From Ruminococcus sp. YRD2003 (lineage in GTDB: Bacteria; Bacillota; Clostridia; Oscillospirales; Ruminococcaceae), in the NCBI GenBank assembly GCA_900109435.1, contig FNZT01000010.1, positions 135,188 to 193,626 of the forward strand: a stretch of 58,439 bases of DNA. The letters are read 5' to 3'. A program made the position numbers and the translations under genes. A model generated the notes under the pieces. It was given only the letters and a program-made list of their open reading frames with translations. It ran no database searches and was not told the origin of the DNA. Each line of letters begins with the position of its first letter. Position 1 is the stretch's first letter. Below are positions 8,755-18,546 of this stretch, piece by piece.

Positions 8755-9354
8755 TTACTTGGAGTACAGCTCGACGATGAGGTGTGTTGCTACCTCATAA
8801 TCAATATCCTCTGCTGAGGGCATACGAGTAACTGTAGCTGAGAAATCGTCCTTCTTGGCATCGAGCCATGTAGGAACGATCCTGTCCTTAGTCTCTTCAA
8901 CTGTAGCCTTGAACTTCTCGGAAGTTCTGTCCTTCTCTCTGAGAGCGATAACATCGCCAACCTTAACTCTGTAAGAAGGAATATTAACTTTCTGACCGTT
9001 TACAGTATAGTGGCTGTGAACGACAAGCTGTCTTGCCTCACGTCTTGTGAGAGCGAGACCCATTCTGTAAACAACGCTGTCGAGTCTGGATTCGAGAACA
9101 GTGATAAGGTTATCACCGGCCTTGCCCTCCATCTTCTCAGCGATAGAGAAGTAGTGTCTGAACTGCTTCTCAAGCACTCCGTAGATAAACTTCAGCTTCT
9201 GCTTTTCCTTGAGCTGGAGACCGTATTCGGAGATCTTCTTTCTGTTATTAGCATTCTTGAAGCGGATGGATTCCTTCTTTGAGACGCCCATTACAGCGGG
9301 GCTGATGCCCAGGTATCTGCACTTCTTAAGAATAGGTTCTTTCTGTACTGCCAT
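8755..9354 (-). CDS. rpsD: 30S ribosomal protein S4
   Basis: 199 residues. A primary 16S rRNA-binding protein with an S4 RNA-binding domain (residues about 90-150, RLDSVVYRMGLALTRREARQ). The N-terminus MAVQKEPILKKCRYLGISP lacks the Cys4 zinc site found in some Firmicute S4 proteins; only one Cys is present there. AGGAGG precedes the ATG. It lies between rpsK and rpoA. Confidence 0.97.
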   Translation of the reverse strand: MAVQKEPILKKCRYLGISPAVMGVSKKESIRFKNANNRKKISEYGLQLKEKQKLKFIYGVLEKQFRHYFSIAEKMEGKAGDNLITVLESRLDSVVYRMGLALTRREARQLVVHSHYTVNGQKVNIPSYRVKVGDVIALREKDRTSEKFKATVEETKDRIVPTWLDAKKDDFSATVTRMPSAEDIDYEVATHLIVELYSK

Positions 9355-9375
9355 ATCAATTTACCTCCTCTTTCA

Positions 9376-9780
9376 TCAGACGCGGCGTCTCTTAGGCGGA
9401 CGGCATCCATTGTGCGGGATAGGAGTAACATCCTTGATCATTCTTACCTCAAGACCAACGGTCTGGAGTGCTCTGATAGCAGCCTCACGGCCTGCGCCGG
9501 GTCCCTTTACGTAAACTTCAACGTTCTTGAGACCGTGCTCCATAGCAGCCTTAGCAGCTGTCTCAGCAGCTGTCTGTGCAGCGAAGGGAGTAGACTTCTT
9601 AGAGCCTCTGAATCCGAGCTCGCCTGCGCTTGCCCAGGAGATAGCGTTGCCCTGAGTATCAGTGATAGTTACGATTGTGTTATTGAAAGTGGACTGGATA
9701 TGAACTGCGCCGCTTTCGATATTCTTGCGCTCTCTACGTCTTCTGATAGTAGAGACCTTTTTACCTTTCTGCTGTGCCAA
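9376..9780 (-). CDS. rpsK: 30S ribosomal protein S11
   Basis: 134 residues. Family signature in [23 protein letters not shown] sequence and the ending [18 protein letters not shown]. The apparent start is TTG at 9780 (MAQQKGKK...), with GGAGG 9 nt upstream; no ATG is better placed. It lies 14 bp downstream of rpsM. Confidence 0.96.
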   Translation of the reverse strand: MAQQKGKKVSTIRRRRERKNIESGAVHIQSTFNNTIVTITDTQGNAISWASAGELGFRGSKKSTPFAAQTAAETAAKAAMEHGLKNVEVYVKGPGAGREAAIRALQTVGLEVRMIKDVTPIPHNGCRPPKRRRV

Positions 9781-9794
9781 AGCTCATGACCTCC

Positions 9795-10163
9795 TTACTT
9801 CTTCTTGTTAGCGATAGTCTTTACAGGGCCCTTGCGGGTTCTTGCGTTTGTCTTGGTTCTCTGACCTCTTACAGGCAGACCCTTTCTGTGACGAACGCCT
9901 CTGTAGCAGCCTATTTCAACAAGTCTCTTGATGTTGAGTGCAGTCTCACGGCGGAGATCACCCTCAACGGTGTAGTTTGCATCGATATAGTCACGAAGCT
10001 TAGCTACATCCTCTTCTGCGAGGTCCTTAACTCTAACGTCAGGATCAACGCCTGTGGCAGCGAGGATATTAGTTGCAGTCTGACGACCGATTCCGTAGAT
10101 ATAAGTGAGACCGATCTCGATCCTCTTATTCTTGGGAAGGTCAACACCAGCTATTCTTGCCAT
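9795..10163 (-). CDS. rpsM: 30S ribosomal protein S13
   Basis: 122 residues. Contacts the ribosomal head and P-site tRNA. N-terminus [20 protein letters not shown] and C-terminal [23 protein letters not shown] motif (here RKGLPVRGQ) are diagnostic. GGAGG precedes the ATG. Confidence 0.97.
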   Translation of the reverse strand: MARIAGVDLPKNKRIEIGLTYIYGIGRQTATNILAATGVDPDVRVKDLAEEDVAKLRDYIDANYTVEGDLRRETALNIKRLVEIGCYRGVRHRKGLPVRGQRTKTNARTRKGPVKTIANKKK

Positions 10164-10195
10164 ATTGTTATTACCTCCATTATTGCAGCCGAGGA

Positions 10196-10309
10196 TTAGC
10201 CCTGACGCTGCTTATGCTTAGGATTTTCGCAGATCACCATGATTCTGCCTTTACGTTTGATAACCTTGCACTTTTCGCAAATAGGTTTTACTGAAGGTCT
10301 GACTTTCAT
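10196..10309 (-). CDS. rpmJ: 50S ribosomal protein L36
   Basis: 37 residues, read directly from the sequence. Starts [20 protein letters not shown] and has the zinc ligands Cys11, Cys14, Cys27 and His32. AGGAGG lies upstream of the ATG at 10309. It sits between infA and rpsM, as in most Firmicutes. Confidence 0.96.
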   Translation of the reverse strand: MKVRPSVKPICEKCKVIKRKGRIMVICENPKHKQRQG

Positions 10310-10350
10310 TGAAAATACCTCCTTAGCGGATAGCGGACCTTAGTCCTCGT

Positions 10351-10569
10351 TTACTTTACGCGCCAGGTGATACGCCCCTTCGAGAGGTCATACGGTGACA
10401 TTTCAAGCTTCACCTTATCGCCTGGAACGATTCTGATATAATTCATTCTGAGCTTGCCGGAAACGTGAGAAAGAACCTCATGACCGTTCTCCAGCTGTAC
10501 CTTAAACATTGCATTGGGAAGTGCGTCTGTAACAACGCCCTCAACCTCGATCACATCTTCTTTGGACAC
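10351..10569 (-). CDS. infA: Translation initiation factor IF-1
   Basis: 72 residues, full length. Single OB-fold that binds the ribosomal A site during initiation. Motifs [20 protein letters not shown] and [11 protein letters not shown] are typical. AAGGAGG lies upstream of the ATG at 10569. It stands between the KOW-domain gene and rpmJ. Confidence 0.97.
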   Translation of the reverse strand: MSKEDVIEVEGVVTDALPNAMFKVQLENGHEVLSHVSGKLRMNYIRIVPGDKVKLEMSPYDLSKGRITWRVK

Positions 10570-10582
10570 TTGAACAACCTCC

Positions 10583-10822
10583 TTACTCAGCGCTCAGCTG
10601 CCTGAGCTTTATCCTGAGCTGTTTATCAGTTATACCGTTAATATCTATCATGCTGTCGGTCGGTGAGAGATGCTTTATATTCTTCCGCTTGGGCTTATCA
10701 AGCTTTCTGCTCTTGCCGTCCGCGATGGAGCACCTGTTTCCCTCCGCAGCCGTCACGACGAAGAACCCTCCGCCGTCGCGTCCCGCATTGGCTTTCACGA
10801 CCGAACCTACGTATATCTTCAC
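10583..10822 (-). CDS. KOW-domain RNA-binding protein
   Basis: 79 residues. The N-terminal KOW-like motif ([19 protein letters not shown]) resembles the L14e/KOW small proteins that many Clostridia carry between map and infA. It probably binds rRNA or the ribosome, but no role is established from sequence. The start is GTG at 10822 with GGAGGG 8 nt upstream. It is 14 bp after map and 13 bp before infA, so it belongs to the same transcript. Confidence 0.85.
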   Translation of the reverse strand: MKIYVGSVVKANAGRDGGGFFVVTAAEGNRCSIADGKSRKLDKPKRKNIKHLSPTDSMIDINGITDKQLRIKLRQLSAE

Positions 10823-10836
10823 AATAATTCCCTCCG

Positions 10837-11589
10837 TCAGGGCTGTGTCAAAATGACGGGACCATCAGGAGTTATTGCGATCATGTGCTCAAAGTGAGCT
10901 GACAGTGAACCATTCTTGGTAACCACGGTCCAACCGTCCTTGAGAGTTTTAACATCGTCGCCCTTGACATTTATCATGGGCTCTATACATATCGTCATAC
11001 CCGAAACCAGTCTGGGACCGTGACCTTCACGTCCCCAATTCGGCACCTCGGGTGATTCGTGTACCTCTCTGCCGATACCGTGGCCGCAGTAATTTCTTAC
11101 GATCCCGTAGCCTCGTGAAGCGCAGTATTCTTCCACAGCATGTGAGATATCTCCGACTCTTGCGCCCGCCTGAGCCTTCGAGATGCCTTCAAACAGGCTT
11201 TTCTCGGTGACCTCAAGCAATGCCTTTGCCTCATCAGAAATCTTGCCTACGGGGAAGGTCCAGCAGCTGTCGGCATTGAAGCCGTTGAACGCAGCTCCCG
11301 TGTCGATGCTTACAATATCGCCTTCCTTTAACCTTCGGCTTGCCTTAGGGATACCGTGGATGACCTCCTCGTTTACCGAGATGCAGGCATTCGCGGGAAA
11401 TCCGTAAAGCCCTTTAAAGCAGGACTTGACGCCGTGCTTGGCATAAAACTCTCCGACGAGCTTATCGACGTCGAGCGTAGACATTCCTGCCCTAAGTTTT
11501 TCGCCCGCATACCATATTGCGCCGCAGGTAATTTTACCTGCCTCACGCATTATGGCTAATTCGGACTTTGATTTTATGGTTATGCTCAT
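10837..11589 (-). CDS. map: Type I methionine aminopeptidase
   Basis: 250 residues. Removes the initiator Met from new proteins. Metal-ligand motifs are visible: Asp96 (DTGAAFNGF), Asp107, His in GHGIGREVHE, Glu in CIEPMI and the C-terminal Glu in FEHMIAI. There is no N-terminal SEC-C zinc extension, so this is the short form. The ATG overlaps the stop of adk by one base (TAATG), indicating coupled translation. Confidence 0.95.
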   Translation of the reverse strand: MSITIKSKSELAIMREAGKITCGAIWYAGEKLRAGMSTLDVDKLVGEFYAKHGVKSCFKGLYGFPANACISVNEEVIHGIPKASRRLKEGDIVSIDTGAAFNGFNADSCWTFPVGKISDEAKALLEVTEKSLFEGISKAQAGARVGDISHAVEEYCASRGYGIVRNYCGHGIGREVHESPEVPNWGREGHGPRLVSGMTICIEPMINVKGDDVKTLKDGWTVVTKNGSLSAHFEHMIAITPDGPVILTQP

Positions 11590-12224
11590 TACTTGACACC
11601 TACGGCAGCAAGTGTGAGCTTGGATGTTTCAGCAACTTCCTCCTGACCCTTTACGGTAACAAGTTTGCCCTGTTTCTCGTAATAGTCCTTGAGGGGAGCT
11701 GTCTTTTCGTGATAAGTAGCGAGACGGTCGAGCACTACCTCGGGCTGATCGTCCTTGCGGATAACAGTCTTGTCGCCGCACTTATCGCAAACGCCCTCGA
11801 CCTTAGTGGGCTTGTATTCAACGTGGTAAGAAGCGCCGCAGCCCTGGCAGACACGTCTGCCCGAAACTCTCTGCTTGATAGTCTCGTCTGCAACGTCTAT
11901 CTCAATTACCTTGTCTATCTGTATACCCATAGCGTCGAGTGCCTCAGCTTGCGGAACTGTTCTCGGGAAGCCGTCGAGGATGAAACCGTCCTTGCAGTCG
12001 TCCTCGGCGATACGCTCCTTGAGGATACCGATAACGATATCGTCGGAAACGAGCGCGCCCGCGTCCATAGCAGCCTTGGCCTTGAGACCGTACTCAGTGC
12101 CGTTCTTGGCAGCCTCGCGAAGAATGTTACCTGTGGAGATCTGGGGGATATTCAGAGCATCGGAAACTACCTCAGCCTGTGTACCCTTGCCTGCGCCGGG
12201 AGCGCCTAAGAAAATAAGATTCAT
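11589..12224 (-). CDS. adk: Adenylate kinase, zinc-lid type
   Basis: 211 residues. Converts AMP plus ATP to two ADP. P-loop [10 protein letters not shown] (residues 7-16), AMP-binding FPRTVPQA and a lid with four Cys (CQGC...CDKC) that should bind zinc, as in Gram-positive enzymes. Start MNLIFLGAP at 12224 with GGAGG upstream; the longer frame to 12239 places the ribosome-binding site inside the gene. It lies between secY and map. Confidence 0.96.
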   Translation of the reverse strand: MNLIFLGAPGAGKGTQAEVVSDALNIPQISTGNILREAAKNGTEYGLKAKAAMDAGALVSDDIVIGILKERIAEDDCKDGFILDGFPRTVPQAEALDAMGIQIDKVIEIDVADETIKQRVSGRRVCQGCGASYHVEYKPTKVEGVCDKCGDKTVIRKDDQPEVVLDRLATYHEKTAPLKDYYEKQGKLVTVKGQEEVAETSKLTLAAVGVK

Positions 12225-12248
12225 ATTTATGTCCTCCATGTCAGGGGC

Positions 12249-13589
12249 TTATGAAAGGAATCCCTTGTGGTGTCTCATCATAAGCTGTGATTCGAGTGTA
12301 CGTGTAGTCTCAAGCGCAACGCTTACTGCGATGAGGATAGTAGTACCGCCCATAGACATATGGTTGAGCTTTTCGTCAGCCATAGAGAAGAATATCGGGA
12401 TAACAGCGATGATTCCGAGGAATACCGCACCTACGAGAGATATCTTGGAGAGAACTCTCTGGATGTAGTCCGCAGTGGGCTTACCGGGTCTGATGCCGGG
12501 GATGCCGCCGTTGGACTGACGGAGGTTATTGGCTATCTCGACGGGGTTGTACTGTATCGAAACGTAGAAATAGTTGAACGCTATAATGAGTACGAAATAG
12601 ATCGCAGCGTATCCGAGGCTTCTTGTTGAGAAGAAGTCGCAGAACTTAGCATAGAAGCTGCCGTCGTGGGGATTCTCCTTGAAGAGCTGAATGGTCTGCG
12701 GGAGAGCCATGAACGACATAGCGAAGATGATAGGCATAACGCCGCTCATCATAACCTTCATGGGTATGTGCGTTTTCTGACCGCCGTACTGCTTTCTGCC
12801 AACGACGCGCTTAGCGTACTGTATCGGGATACGTCTTTCAGCCTCATTCATGAATACGATGAACGCAAACTCGAAGATGATGAATACGAGGTATCCGAGA
12901 GTTACCCAGAGGTACTTTGAAGGCTCGTCGATAGTATAACCGATGAGCTTGCCTGCATCAACAGGGAAGCGGGCTGCGATACCTGCGAAGAGGAGCATGG
13001 AAACGCCGTTTCCGATACCCTTGTCGCTGATACGGTTGCCCATCCAGACTACGAACGAAGCGCCCGCAACGAAAGTAACGATAATAACGATAGCAGCAAA
13101 TATGCCGTAACCGCCGTCCGCATACTTGAGAGCATCTCCGAGGAGATTGCCGTCGTTGTCGGTAACACCCGTCATACGTCTGAGGATCATGTAGTAGCCT
13201 GCACCGAGCACAACAGAGAGCACAAGTGCAACAGCCGCCGTGATCTTATTGAGTTTCTTTCTGCCTTCCTCGCCCTCGTCCCTGAGCCTCTCAAGAGGCG
13301 GCAGCGCGTAGGTGAGGAGCTGCATGATGATCGACGCATTGATGTAAGGCGTGATCGAGAGTGAGAAGATAGTAGCCTGCGAGAGCGCACCACCTGTAAT
13401 AGTGTTGAGGTACTCGAGGAAGTTGCCGTTTACGGCATTGCTGTCCATCCAGGCGTTGACTACTTCCGTGTTAAGATAGGGAACAGCGATAGCGCTTCCC
13501 AATCTGAAGATGATGACCATGAGTAATGTGTATAAAAGCTTTTTCCTTATCTCGGGAACGCTCCAAGCACGTTTCAGTGTCTGAAACAC
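12249..13589 (-). CDS. secY: Protein translocase channel subunit SecY
   Basis: 446 residues with about ten membrane helices. Core channel of the Sec export system in the cytoplasmic membrane. Typical segments: N-terminal RKKLLYTLLMVIIFRLGSAI, plug region, NGGIPGIRPGKPT loop. The start is GTG at 13589, with GAGGTGA overlapping the end of rplO. It lies in the spc operon, before adk. Confidence 0.96.
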   Translation of the reverse strand: MFQTLKRAWSVPEIRKKLLYTLLMVIIFRLGSAIAVPYLNTEVVNAWMDSNAVNGNFLEYLNTITGGALSQATIFSLSITPYINASIIMQLLTYALPPLERLRDEGEEGRKKLNKITAAVALVLSVVLGAGYYMILRRMTGVTDNDGNLLGDALKYADGGYGIFAAIVIIVTFVAGASFVVWMGNRISDKGIGNGVSMLLFAGIAARFPVDAGKLIGYTIDEPSKYLWVTLGYLVFIIFEFAFIVFMNEAERRIPIQYAKRVVGRKQYGGQKTHIPMKVMMSGVMPIIFAMSFMALPQTIQLFKENPHDGSFYAKFCDFFSTRSLGYAAIYFVLIIAFNYFYVSIQYNPVEIANNLRQSNGGIPGIRPGKPTADYIQRVLSKISLVGAVFLGIIAVIPIFFSMADEKLNHMSMGGTTILIAVSVALETTRTLESQLMMRHHKGFLS

Positions 13590-13590
13590 A

Positions 13591-14031
13591 TTACATCACC
13601 TCAGTCTTTCCGCCTGCCTTTTCGATCTTCTCAACAGCGCTCTGTGAGAATTTTGCAGCTTTGACTGTCAGCTTAGCGGTAAGCTCTCCGTTTCCGAGGA
13701 CCTTTACGCCGTCATACTCCTTCTTGATAAGGCCTGCTGCCTTGAGGAGCTCAGCGTCAACAACGGTACCGTCCTTGAACTTGTTGAGGTCTGATACATT
13801 AACGATCGCAAACTTGCTTGCGAAGATGTTGTTGAAGCCTCTCTTGGGTATACGTCTTGCGAGGGGCATCTGACCGCCTTCAAAGCCGATCCTTACGCCG
13901 CCGCCGCTTCTTGCATTCTGACCCTTGTGACCCTTGCCTGCTGTCTTGCCGTTGCCCGAGCCGTGACCTCTGCCTACACGCTTAACAGCCTTGTTGGAAT
14001 CAGCTGCGGGAGTTAATTCGTGAATTTTCAT
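13591..14031 (-). CDS. rplO: 50S ribosomal protein L15
   Basis: 146 residues. Glycine-rich N-terminal region ([20 protein letters not shown]) and [18 protein letters not shown] are characteristic. Assembly protein of the large subunit. Its stop lies one base from the secY GTG. AGGAGG precedes the ATG. Confidence 0.97.
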   Translation of the reverse strand: MKIHELTPAADSNKAVKRVGRGHGSGNGKTAGKGHKGQNARSGGGVRIGFEGGQMPLARRIPKRGFNNIFASKFAIVNVSDLNKFKDGTVVDAELLKAAGLIKKEYDGVKVLGNGELTAKLTVKAAKFSQSAVEKIEKAGGKTEVM

Positions 14032-14050
14032 TCTTGTTGCACCTCCTTGC

Positions 14051-14227
14051 TTACGCTTCTGTAACCTCGATGAGGTGTGAGATCTTGTTGATCTTGCCCT
14101 GTGTCTGAGCGTTGTCGGGCTGAGTAGTTACGTCGCCGACTTTACGAAGGCCGAGTGACTGAGCAGTAGCGATCTGATCCTTTTTTCTGCCTATGAGGCT
14201 CTTTACGAGCTTGATATTCTTAGCCAT
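14051..14227 (-). CDS. rpmD: 50S ribosomal protein L30
   Basis: 58 residues, read directly from the sequence between rpsE and rplO. Starts [20 protein letters not shown] and contains LGLRKVGD, the family signature. AGGAGG lies upstream of the ATG at 14227. Confidence 0.95.
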   Translation of the reverse strand: MAKNIKLVKSLIGRKKDQIATAQSLGLRKVGDVTTQPDNAQTQGKINKISHLIEVTEA

Positions 14228-14240
14228 TTGTCAGTCCTCC

Positions 14241-14741
14241 TTAACCTAAAATTTCCTTTACAGACTTGCCTCTCTTTTCAGCAACGTCCTTAGCGGAAGT
14301 GCAAGCCTTGAGGCCGTCGATAGTAGCTCTTACAACGTTGCAGGGGTTATTGGAACGAAGAGACTTTGTTCTGATATCCTTGATACCTGCTACCTCGATG
14401 ACTGCACGAACAGGACCGCCTGCGATAACGCCGGTACCGGGTGCAGCGGGCTTCATGAGGACTCTGCCTGCGCCGAAAGCGCCGATGACCTCGTGAGGGA
14501 TAGTTGTACCCTTGAGGGCTACCTTGCAGAGGTTCTTCTTTGCGTCCTCGATACCCTTGCGGATAGCGTCAGGAACTTCTCCCGACTTACCGAGACCAAA
14601 GCCTACTGTGCCATTGCCGTCGCCGACAACAACGAGTGCCGAGAACTTCATGATACGGCCGCCCTTAACAGTCTTTGAAACTCTGTTTATGGCAACGACC
14701 TTCTCCTGAAACTCGGGAGCCTGTGTTTCTATATTAGCCAT
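14241..14741 (-). CDS. rpsE: 30S ribosomal protein S5
   Basis: 166 residues. N-terminal double-stranded RNA-binding fold ([20 protein letters not shown]) and C-terminal domain with [16 protein letters not shown]. Decoding-site protein. GGGAGG precedes the ATG. It lies between rplR and rpmD. Confidence 0.97.
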   Translation of the reverse strand: MANIETQAPEFQEKVVAINRVSKTVKGGRIMKFSALVVVGDGNGTVGFGLGKSGEVPDAIRKGIEDAKKNLCKVALKGTTIPHEVIGAFGAGRVLMKPAAPGTGVIAGGPVRAVIEVAGIKDIRTKSLRSNNPCNVVRATIDGLKACTSAKDVAEKRGKSVKEILG

Positions 14742-14756
14742 TGTTTTACCTCCCTC

Positions 14757-15116
14757 TTAGAACTTTAATCCGTTTTCGCGAGCGCCCTCAGCCAGAGCCT
14801 GAACTCTGCCGTGATAGAGGTAGCCGCCTCTGTCGAAAACGACCTCGCTGATACCCTTATCAGCTGCGTTCTTAGCGATGAGCTCGCCGACCTTGCGTGC
14901 ACCGTCAACGTTGCCGCCGTTGCCCTCAAAGCCCTTGTCCATGCTGGATGCAGAAGCAAGAGTAACGCCGTTTATGTCGTCGATGAGCTGTGCATAGATG
15001 TGCTTTGATGAACGGAATACATTAAGGCGGGGACGCTCAGCAGTTCCGGAGATCTTCGCGCGTACTCTGCGGTGTCTCTTTAATCTTGCCTTATTGCTGT
15101 CAAACTTTTTTACCAT
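14757..15116 (-). CDS. rplR: 50S ribosomal protein L18
   Basis: 119 residues. 5S rRNA-binding protein. [20 protein letters not shown] and [20 protein letters not shown] are conserved. AGGAGG lies upstream of the ATG at 15116. Confidence 0.97.
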   Translation of the reverse strand: MVKKFDSNKARLKRHRRVRAKISGTAERPRLNVFRSSKHIYAQLIDDINGVTLASASSMDKGFEGNGGNVDGARKVGELIAKNAADKGISEVVFDRGGYLYHGRVQALAEGARENGLKF

Positions 15117-15135
15117 AGCAATTTGCTCCTCCTAA

Positions 15136-15681
15136 TTACTTCTTGCCCTTACCGGCCTTACCTTCCTTGCGGATGATATGTTCGCCTTCATATCTGATGC
15201 CCTTGCCCTTATACGGCTCAGGCGGACGCTTCTCGCGTATCTCAGCTGCAAACTGACCTACAGCCTGCTTGTCGATACCGTTAACGATGATCTTGTTGGG
15301 CTGGGGAACATCGAGCTTGATAGCGTCTGTTTCCTCAATAACAACGGGGTGAGAGTAACCGAGGTTAAGAGTAACCTTGTTGCCGCTCTTTGCAGCACGA
15401 TAACCAACGCCCTCGATCTCGAGAGTCTTGGAGTAACCGTTTGTAACACCCTCTACCATGTTAGCGATAAGAGTTCTTGTAAGACCGTGAAGTGAACGGT
15501 GACGCTTGTCATCGCTGGGTCTTGTAACTGTTATAGCAGCAGCGTCGATCTCGATGCCGAGCTCGCGGCTGAACTGTCTTGTAAGTTCGCCCTTAGGTCC
15601 CTTGACTGTGAGGCAGTTATTATCGTTCTTGACCTCTACACCTGCGGGAACTGCGATAGGCATTCTTCCTATTCTTGACAT
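15136..15681 (-). CDS. rplF: 50S ribosomal protein L6
   Basis: 181 residues. Two tandem copies of the L6 fold; start [15 protein letters not shown] and C-terminal [17 protein letters not shown] are diagnostic. Binds 23S rRNA near the stalk. GGAGG precedes the ATG. Confidence 0.97.
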   Translation of the reverse strand: MSRIGRMPIAVPAGVEVKNDNNCLTVKGPKGELTRQFSRELGIEIDAAAITVTRPSDDKRHRSLHGLTRTLIANMVEGVTNGYSKTLEIEGVGYRAAKSGNKVTLNLGYSHPVVIEETDAIKLDVPQPNKIIVNGIDKQAVGQFAAEIREKRPPEPYKGKGIRYEGEHIIRKEGKAGKGKK

Positions 15682-15693
15682 AATAGCTCCTCC

Positions 15694-16092
15694 TTACCAG
15701 ATGTATGCGAGTACCTCGCCGCCGACATTGAGCTCTCTTGCCTTCTTGTCGGTAACGATACCCTTTGAAGTTGAAACGATGGCGATACCCAGACCCTTGC
15801 GGACCTTGGGCATATCTGCGCAGCTTGAATAGATACGCAGACCGGGCTTGGAAACTCTTCTGAGCCCTGTGATTACAGGTGACTTATTGTCGCCGTATTT
15901 GAGCGTGATCCTTATAACACCCTGCTTTCCGTCTTCTATTACCTGAAAGCCCTTAACGTAACCCTCATCAACGAGGATCTGAGTGATAGCCTTCTTAACA
16001 TTAGAAGCGGGAACGTCAACTGTGGCGTGCTTAGCAGTATTCGCATTGCGGATTCTTGTTAAAAGATCAGCGATTGTATCAGTGATTTGCAT
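15694..16092 (-). CDS. rpsH: 30S ribosomal protein S8
   Basis: 132 residues. Central 16S rRNA-binding protein. Start [21 protein letters not shown]-terminal [20 protein letters not shown]. In some bacteria S8 represses the spc operon at its own mRNA; no such site was worked out here. AGGAGG precedes the ATG. Confidence 0.97.
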   Translation of the reverse strand: MQITDTIADLLTRIRNANTAKHATVDVPASNVKKAITQILVDEGYVKGFQVIEDGKQGVIRITLKYGDNKSPVITGLRRVSKPGLRIYSSCADMPKVRKGLGIAIVSTSKGIVTDKKARELNVGGEVLAYIW

Positions 16093-16116
16093 ACAGATGA
16101 CCTCCTTTTCGTATTT

Positions 16117-16302
16117 TTACCAGCTTGCCTTCTTAACGCCGGGGATCTGTCCGTCGTGAGCAAGCTCTCTGAAGCATATACGGCAGATGCCGAACTTTCT
16201 GAGATATGCGTGCGGTCTGCCGCAGATCTTGCATCTGTTATATGCTCTTGTGGAATACTTGGGAGTTCTCTGCTGCTTATTGATCATTGCCTTTTTAGCC
16301 AT
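16117..16302 (-). CDS. rpsN: 30S ribosomal protein S14, zinc-binding type Z
   Basis: 61 residues. Four-Cys zinc site (CKIC ... CRIC) marks the short zinc-dependent S14. Start at 16302 ([20 protein letters not shown]) because GGGAGG lies just upstream; the longer frame to 16371 would run back into rplE. Confidence 0.96.
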   Translation of the reverse strand: MAKKAMINKQQRTPKYSTRAYNRCKICGRPHAYLRKFGICRICFRELAHDGQIPGVKKASW

Positions 16303-16318
16303 TTTTCTTCCTCCCTGA

Positions 16319-16858
16319 TCACTTGATGAACGGAGCGCCGAGGAGAGAGAGGAGCTCTCTTGCCTCTTCATCCGTGTTAGCTGTTGTGATGAAGTTGATA
16401 TCCATACCTCTTACCTTGTCGATCTTGTCATACTCGATCTCGGGGAAGATAAGCTGTTCCTTGATACCTGTTGAATAGTTGCCCTTGCCGTCGAACGAAT
16501 TAGCGCTGATGCCTCTGAAGTCACGAACGCGGGGGAACGCAACGTTGAAGAGCTTGTCAACGAATTCATACATCTTCTCGGATCTGAGTGTTACCTTAAC
16601 ACCGATAGGCATACCCTCACGAAGCTTGAAGTTAGCGACCGACTTCTTAGCTCTGCACACGATAGGCTTCTGACCTGTGATAGCAGCGAGATCGGTCATG
16701 ATAGCGTCGATGACCTTAGCGTTGTCCTTTGCCTCACCTGCGCCGACATTGATAACGACCTTGTCGAGCTTCGGGATCTGCATAACGCTCTTATAGCCGA
16801 ACTTCTTCATAAGTGCAGGAGCAACGTCGCTAACATAATAATCCTTTAATCTTGCCAT
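16319..16858 (-). CDS. rplE: 50S ribosomal protein L5
   Basis: 179 residues. 5S rRNA-binding protein of the central protuberance. [20 protein letters not shown] and [20 protein letters not shown] are conserved. The ribosome-binding site is AAAGGAG. It lies between rplX and rpsN. Confidence 0.97.
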   Translation of the reverse strand: MARLKDYYVSDVAPALMKKFGYKSVMQIPKLDKVVINVGAGEAKDNAKVIDAIMTDLAAITGQKPIVCRAKKSVANFKLREGMPIGVKVTLRSEKMYEFVDKLFNVAFPRVRDFRGISANSFDGKGNYSTGIKEQLIFPEIEYDKIDKVRGMDINFITTANTDEEARELLSLLGAPFIK

Positions 16859-16873
16859 GTCGTTTCTCCTTTA

Positions 16874-17215
16874 TTATTCAAAAGACTTGCCGCACTTCTT
16901 GCAAACGCGGAGCTTCTTGTCGCCCTCGATAACGTGACCAACTCTTGTGGGCTTGCCGCACTTGGGGCAAACGAGCTGGACCTTTGAAGCGTAAACGGGA
17001 GCCTCAGTCTTGACGATACCGCCCTGCTGACCGACTCTTGTGGGCTTTACGTGCTTTGTGATAACGTTGATTCCCTCAACGATGACCTTGCCCTCCTTGG
17101 GGCTTACCTGTGCGACTTTACCGGTCTTTCTGTCGCCGTTCTTCTCGTACTTGTCTTCATACTTGCCTGTGAGAAGGATAACAGTGTCACCGGTTTTTAC
17201 GTGAACTTTACTCAT
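16874..17215 (-). CDS. rplX: 50S ribosomal protein L24
   Basis: 113 residues. KOW motif near the N-terminus (VKTGDTVILLTGKYEDKYE, a variant). The C-terminus has a zinc-ribbon (CPKCGKPTRVG ... CKKCGKSF), a form seen in many Firmicutes. Early assembly protein. GGAGG precedes the ATG. Confidence 0.96.
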   Translation of the reverse strand: MSKVHVKTGDTVILLTGKYEDKYEKNGDRKTGKVAQVSPKEGKVIVEGINVITKHVKPTRVGQQGGIVKTEAPVYASKVQLVCPKCGKPTRVGHVIEGDKKLRVCKKCGKSFE

Positions 17216-17233
17216 AATCGAATGACACCTCCA

Positions 17234-17602
17234 TTAAAGAACCTCGGGAGCGAGGCTGAGGATCTTCGTGTATTCCTTTTCACGGAGCTCCTTAGCAACA
17301 GGTCCGAAAATACGGGTACCCTTGGGGTTCTTGTCTTCCTTGATAATAACAGCAGCGTTCTCATCGAAGCGGATATAAGTTCCGTCCTCTCTTCTGAGAC
17401 CCTTTGCTGAACGAACGATAACTGCCTTTACAACGTCGCCCTTCTTTACAACGCCTCCGGGTGTTGCTTTCTTAACGGAAGCAACCACTACGTCACCGAT
17501 ATTTGCATATCTGCGGCGTGTACCACCCAGAACTCTGATACACATAAGCTCCTTAGCGCCTGTGTTATCAGCGACCTTTAAATAAGTCTGCATCTGTATC
17601 AC
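17234..17602 (-). CDS. rplN: 50S ribosomal protein L14
   Basis: 122 residues. [20 protein letters not shown] and [20 protein letters not shown] are highly conserved. Inter-subunit bridge protein. AGGAGG lies upstream of the ATG at 17602. Confidence 0.98.
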   Translation of the reverse strand: MIQMQTYLKVADNTGAKELMCIRVLGGTRRRYANIGDVVVASVKKATPGGVVKKGDVVKAVIVRSAKGLRREDGTYIRFDENAAVIIKEDKNPKGTRIFGPVAKELREKEYTKILSLAPEVL

Positions 17603-17643
17603 AGCGAGTTCCTCCTTTCAAAGCTTAACGCTTTATATCAAAA

Positions 17644-17904
17644 TTACTTAGCCTTTTCGATGATATTGGTAACGCGCCATCTCTTATCCTTGGAAAGCGG
17701 GCGTGTCTCCATGACCTCAACGCGGTCGCCGATCCTGCACTCATTGTTCTCATCGTGAGCCTTGAGCTTAACGGTACGCTTGATGATCTTCTTGTAAAGC
17801 GGGTGTTTAACGTTATCAACGATAGCAACTACGACGGTCTTATCCATCTTATCGCTTACAACCTTACCTACTCTTGTTTTTCTAAGGTTTCTCTCAGTAG
17901 ACAT
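17644..17904 (-). CDS. rpsQ: 30S ribosomal protein S17
   Basis: 86 residues. OB-fold 16S rRNA-binding protein; [20 protein letters not shown] and [13 protein letters not shown] are typical. AGGGAGG precedes the ATG. Confidence 0.97.
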   Translation of the reverse strand: MSTERNLRKTRVGKVVSDKMDKTVVVAIVDNVKHPLYKKIIKRTVKLKAHDENNECRIGDRVEVMETRPLSKDKRWRVTNIIEKAK

Positions 17905-17923
17905 TAGCTAAATCCTCCCTTTC

Positions 17924-18121
17924 TTACTGCTGCGCGAGCTCTGCGGCACGCAGAGACGTCTTTATGCGAGCAATATCCTTCTTTACAGCGTTAAGACGTG
18001 CTGTATTGTCGAGCTGATTTACAGCGTGCTGAAAGCGGAGAGCGAAAAGCTCCTCTTTCAGGCTTACGAGCTTCTCGTTGAGCTCATCTACTGACATTTC
18101 TCTTATCTCTGATGCCTTCAT
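17924..18121 (-). CDS. rpmC: 50S ribosomal protein L29
   Basis: 65 residues, two-helix protein at the polypeptide exit. Start [20 protein letters not shown]. The ATG overlaps the rplP stop by one base, so translation is coupled. Confidence 0.97.
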   Translation of the reverse strand: MKASEIREMSVDELNEKLVSLKEELFALRFQHAVNQLDNTARLNAVKKDIARIKTSLRAAELAQQ

Positions 18122-18546
18122 TACTGCTCAACCTCCTGCTCTGCCTTAGTTACGAACTTACACTTGATGGGGAGCTTGTGCATAGCGAGACGCATAGCCT
18201 CTCTTGCCGTTTCCTCAGCAACGCCCTTGATCTCGAAGAGCACTCTGCCGGGCTTAACAACAGCTACCCAGTACTCGGGTGAACCCTTACCTGAACCCAT
18301 TCGTGTTTCAGCGGGCTTCTCTGTGATGGGCTTGTCAGGGAATATCTTTATCCAAACCTGACCGCCACGCTTGATGTAACGTGTCATAGCGATACGGGCA
18401 GACTCGATCTGGTTGGAGGTTATCCAAGCGGGCTCGAGTGCCTGAAGACCGTAATCACCGTAAGTTACCTTATTTCCTCTGTATGCCTTACCCTTCAGAC
18501 GTCCTCTGTGGACTCTGCGGTACTTTACTCTCTTTGGAAGCAGCAT
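18121..18546 (-). CDS. rplP: 50S ribosomal protein L16
   Basis: 141 residues. Organises the A-site finger; [20 protein letters not shown] and [20 protein letters not shown] are conserved. The ATG overlaps the rpsC stop by one base; the stop overlaps the rpmC start. Confidence 0.97.
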   Translation of the reverse strand: MLLPKRVKYRRVHRGRLKGKAYRGNKVTYGDYGLQALEPAWITSNQIESARIAMTRYIKRGGQVWIKIFPDKPITEKPAETRMGSGKGSPEYWVAVVKPGRVLFEIKGVAEETAREAMRLAMHKLPIKCKFVTKAEQEVEQ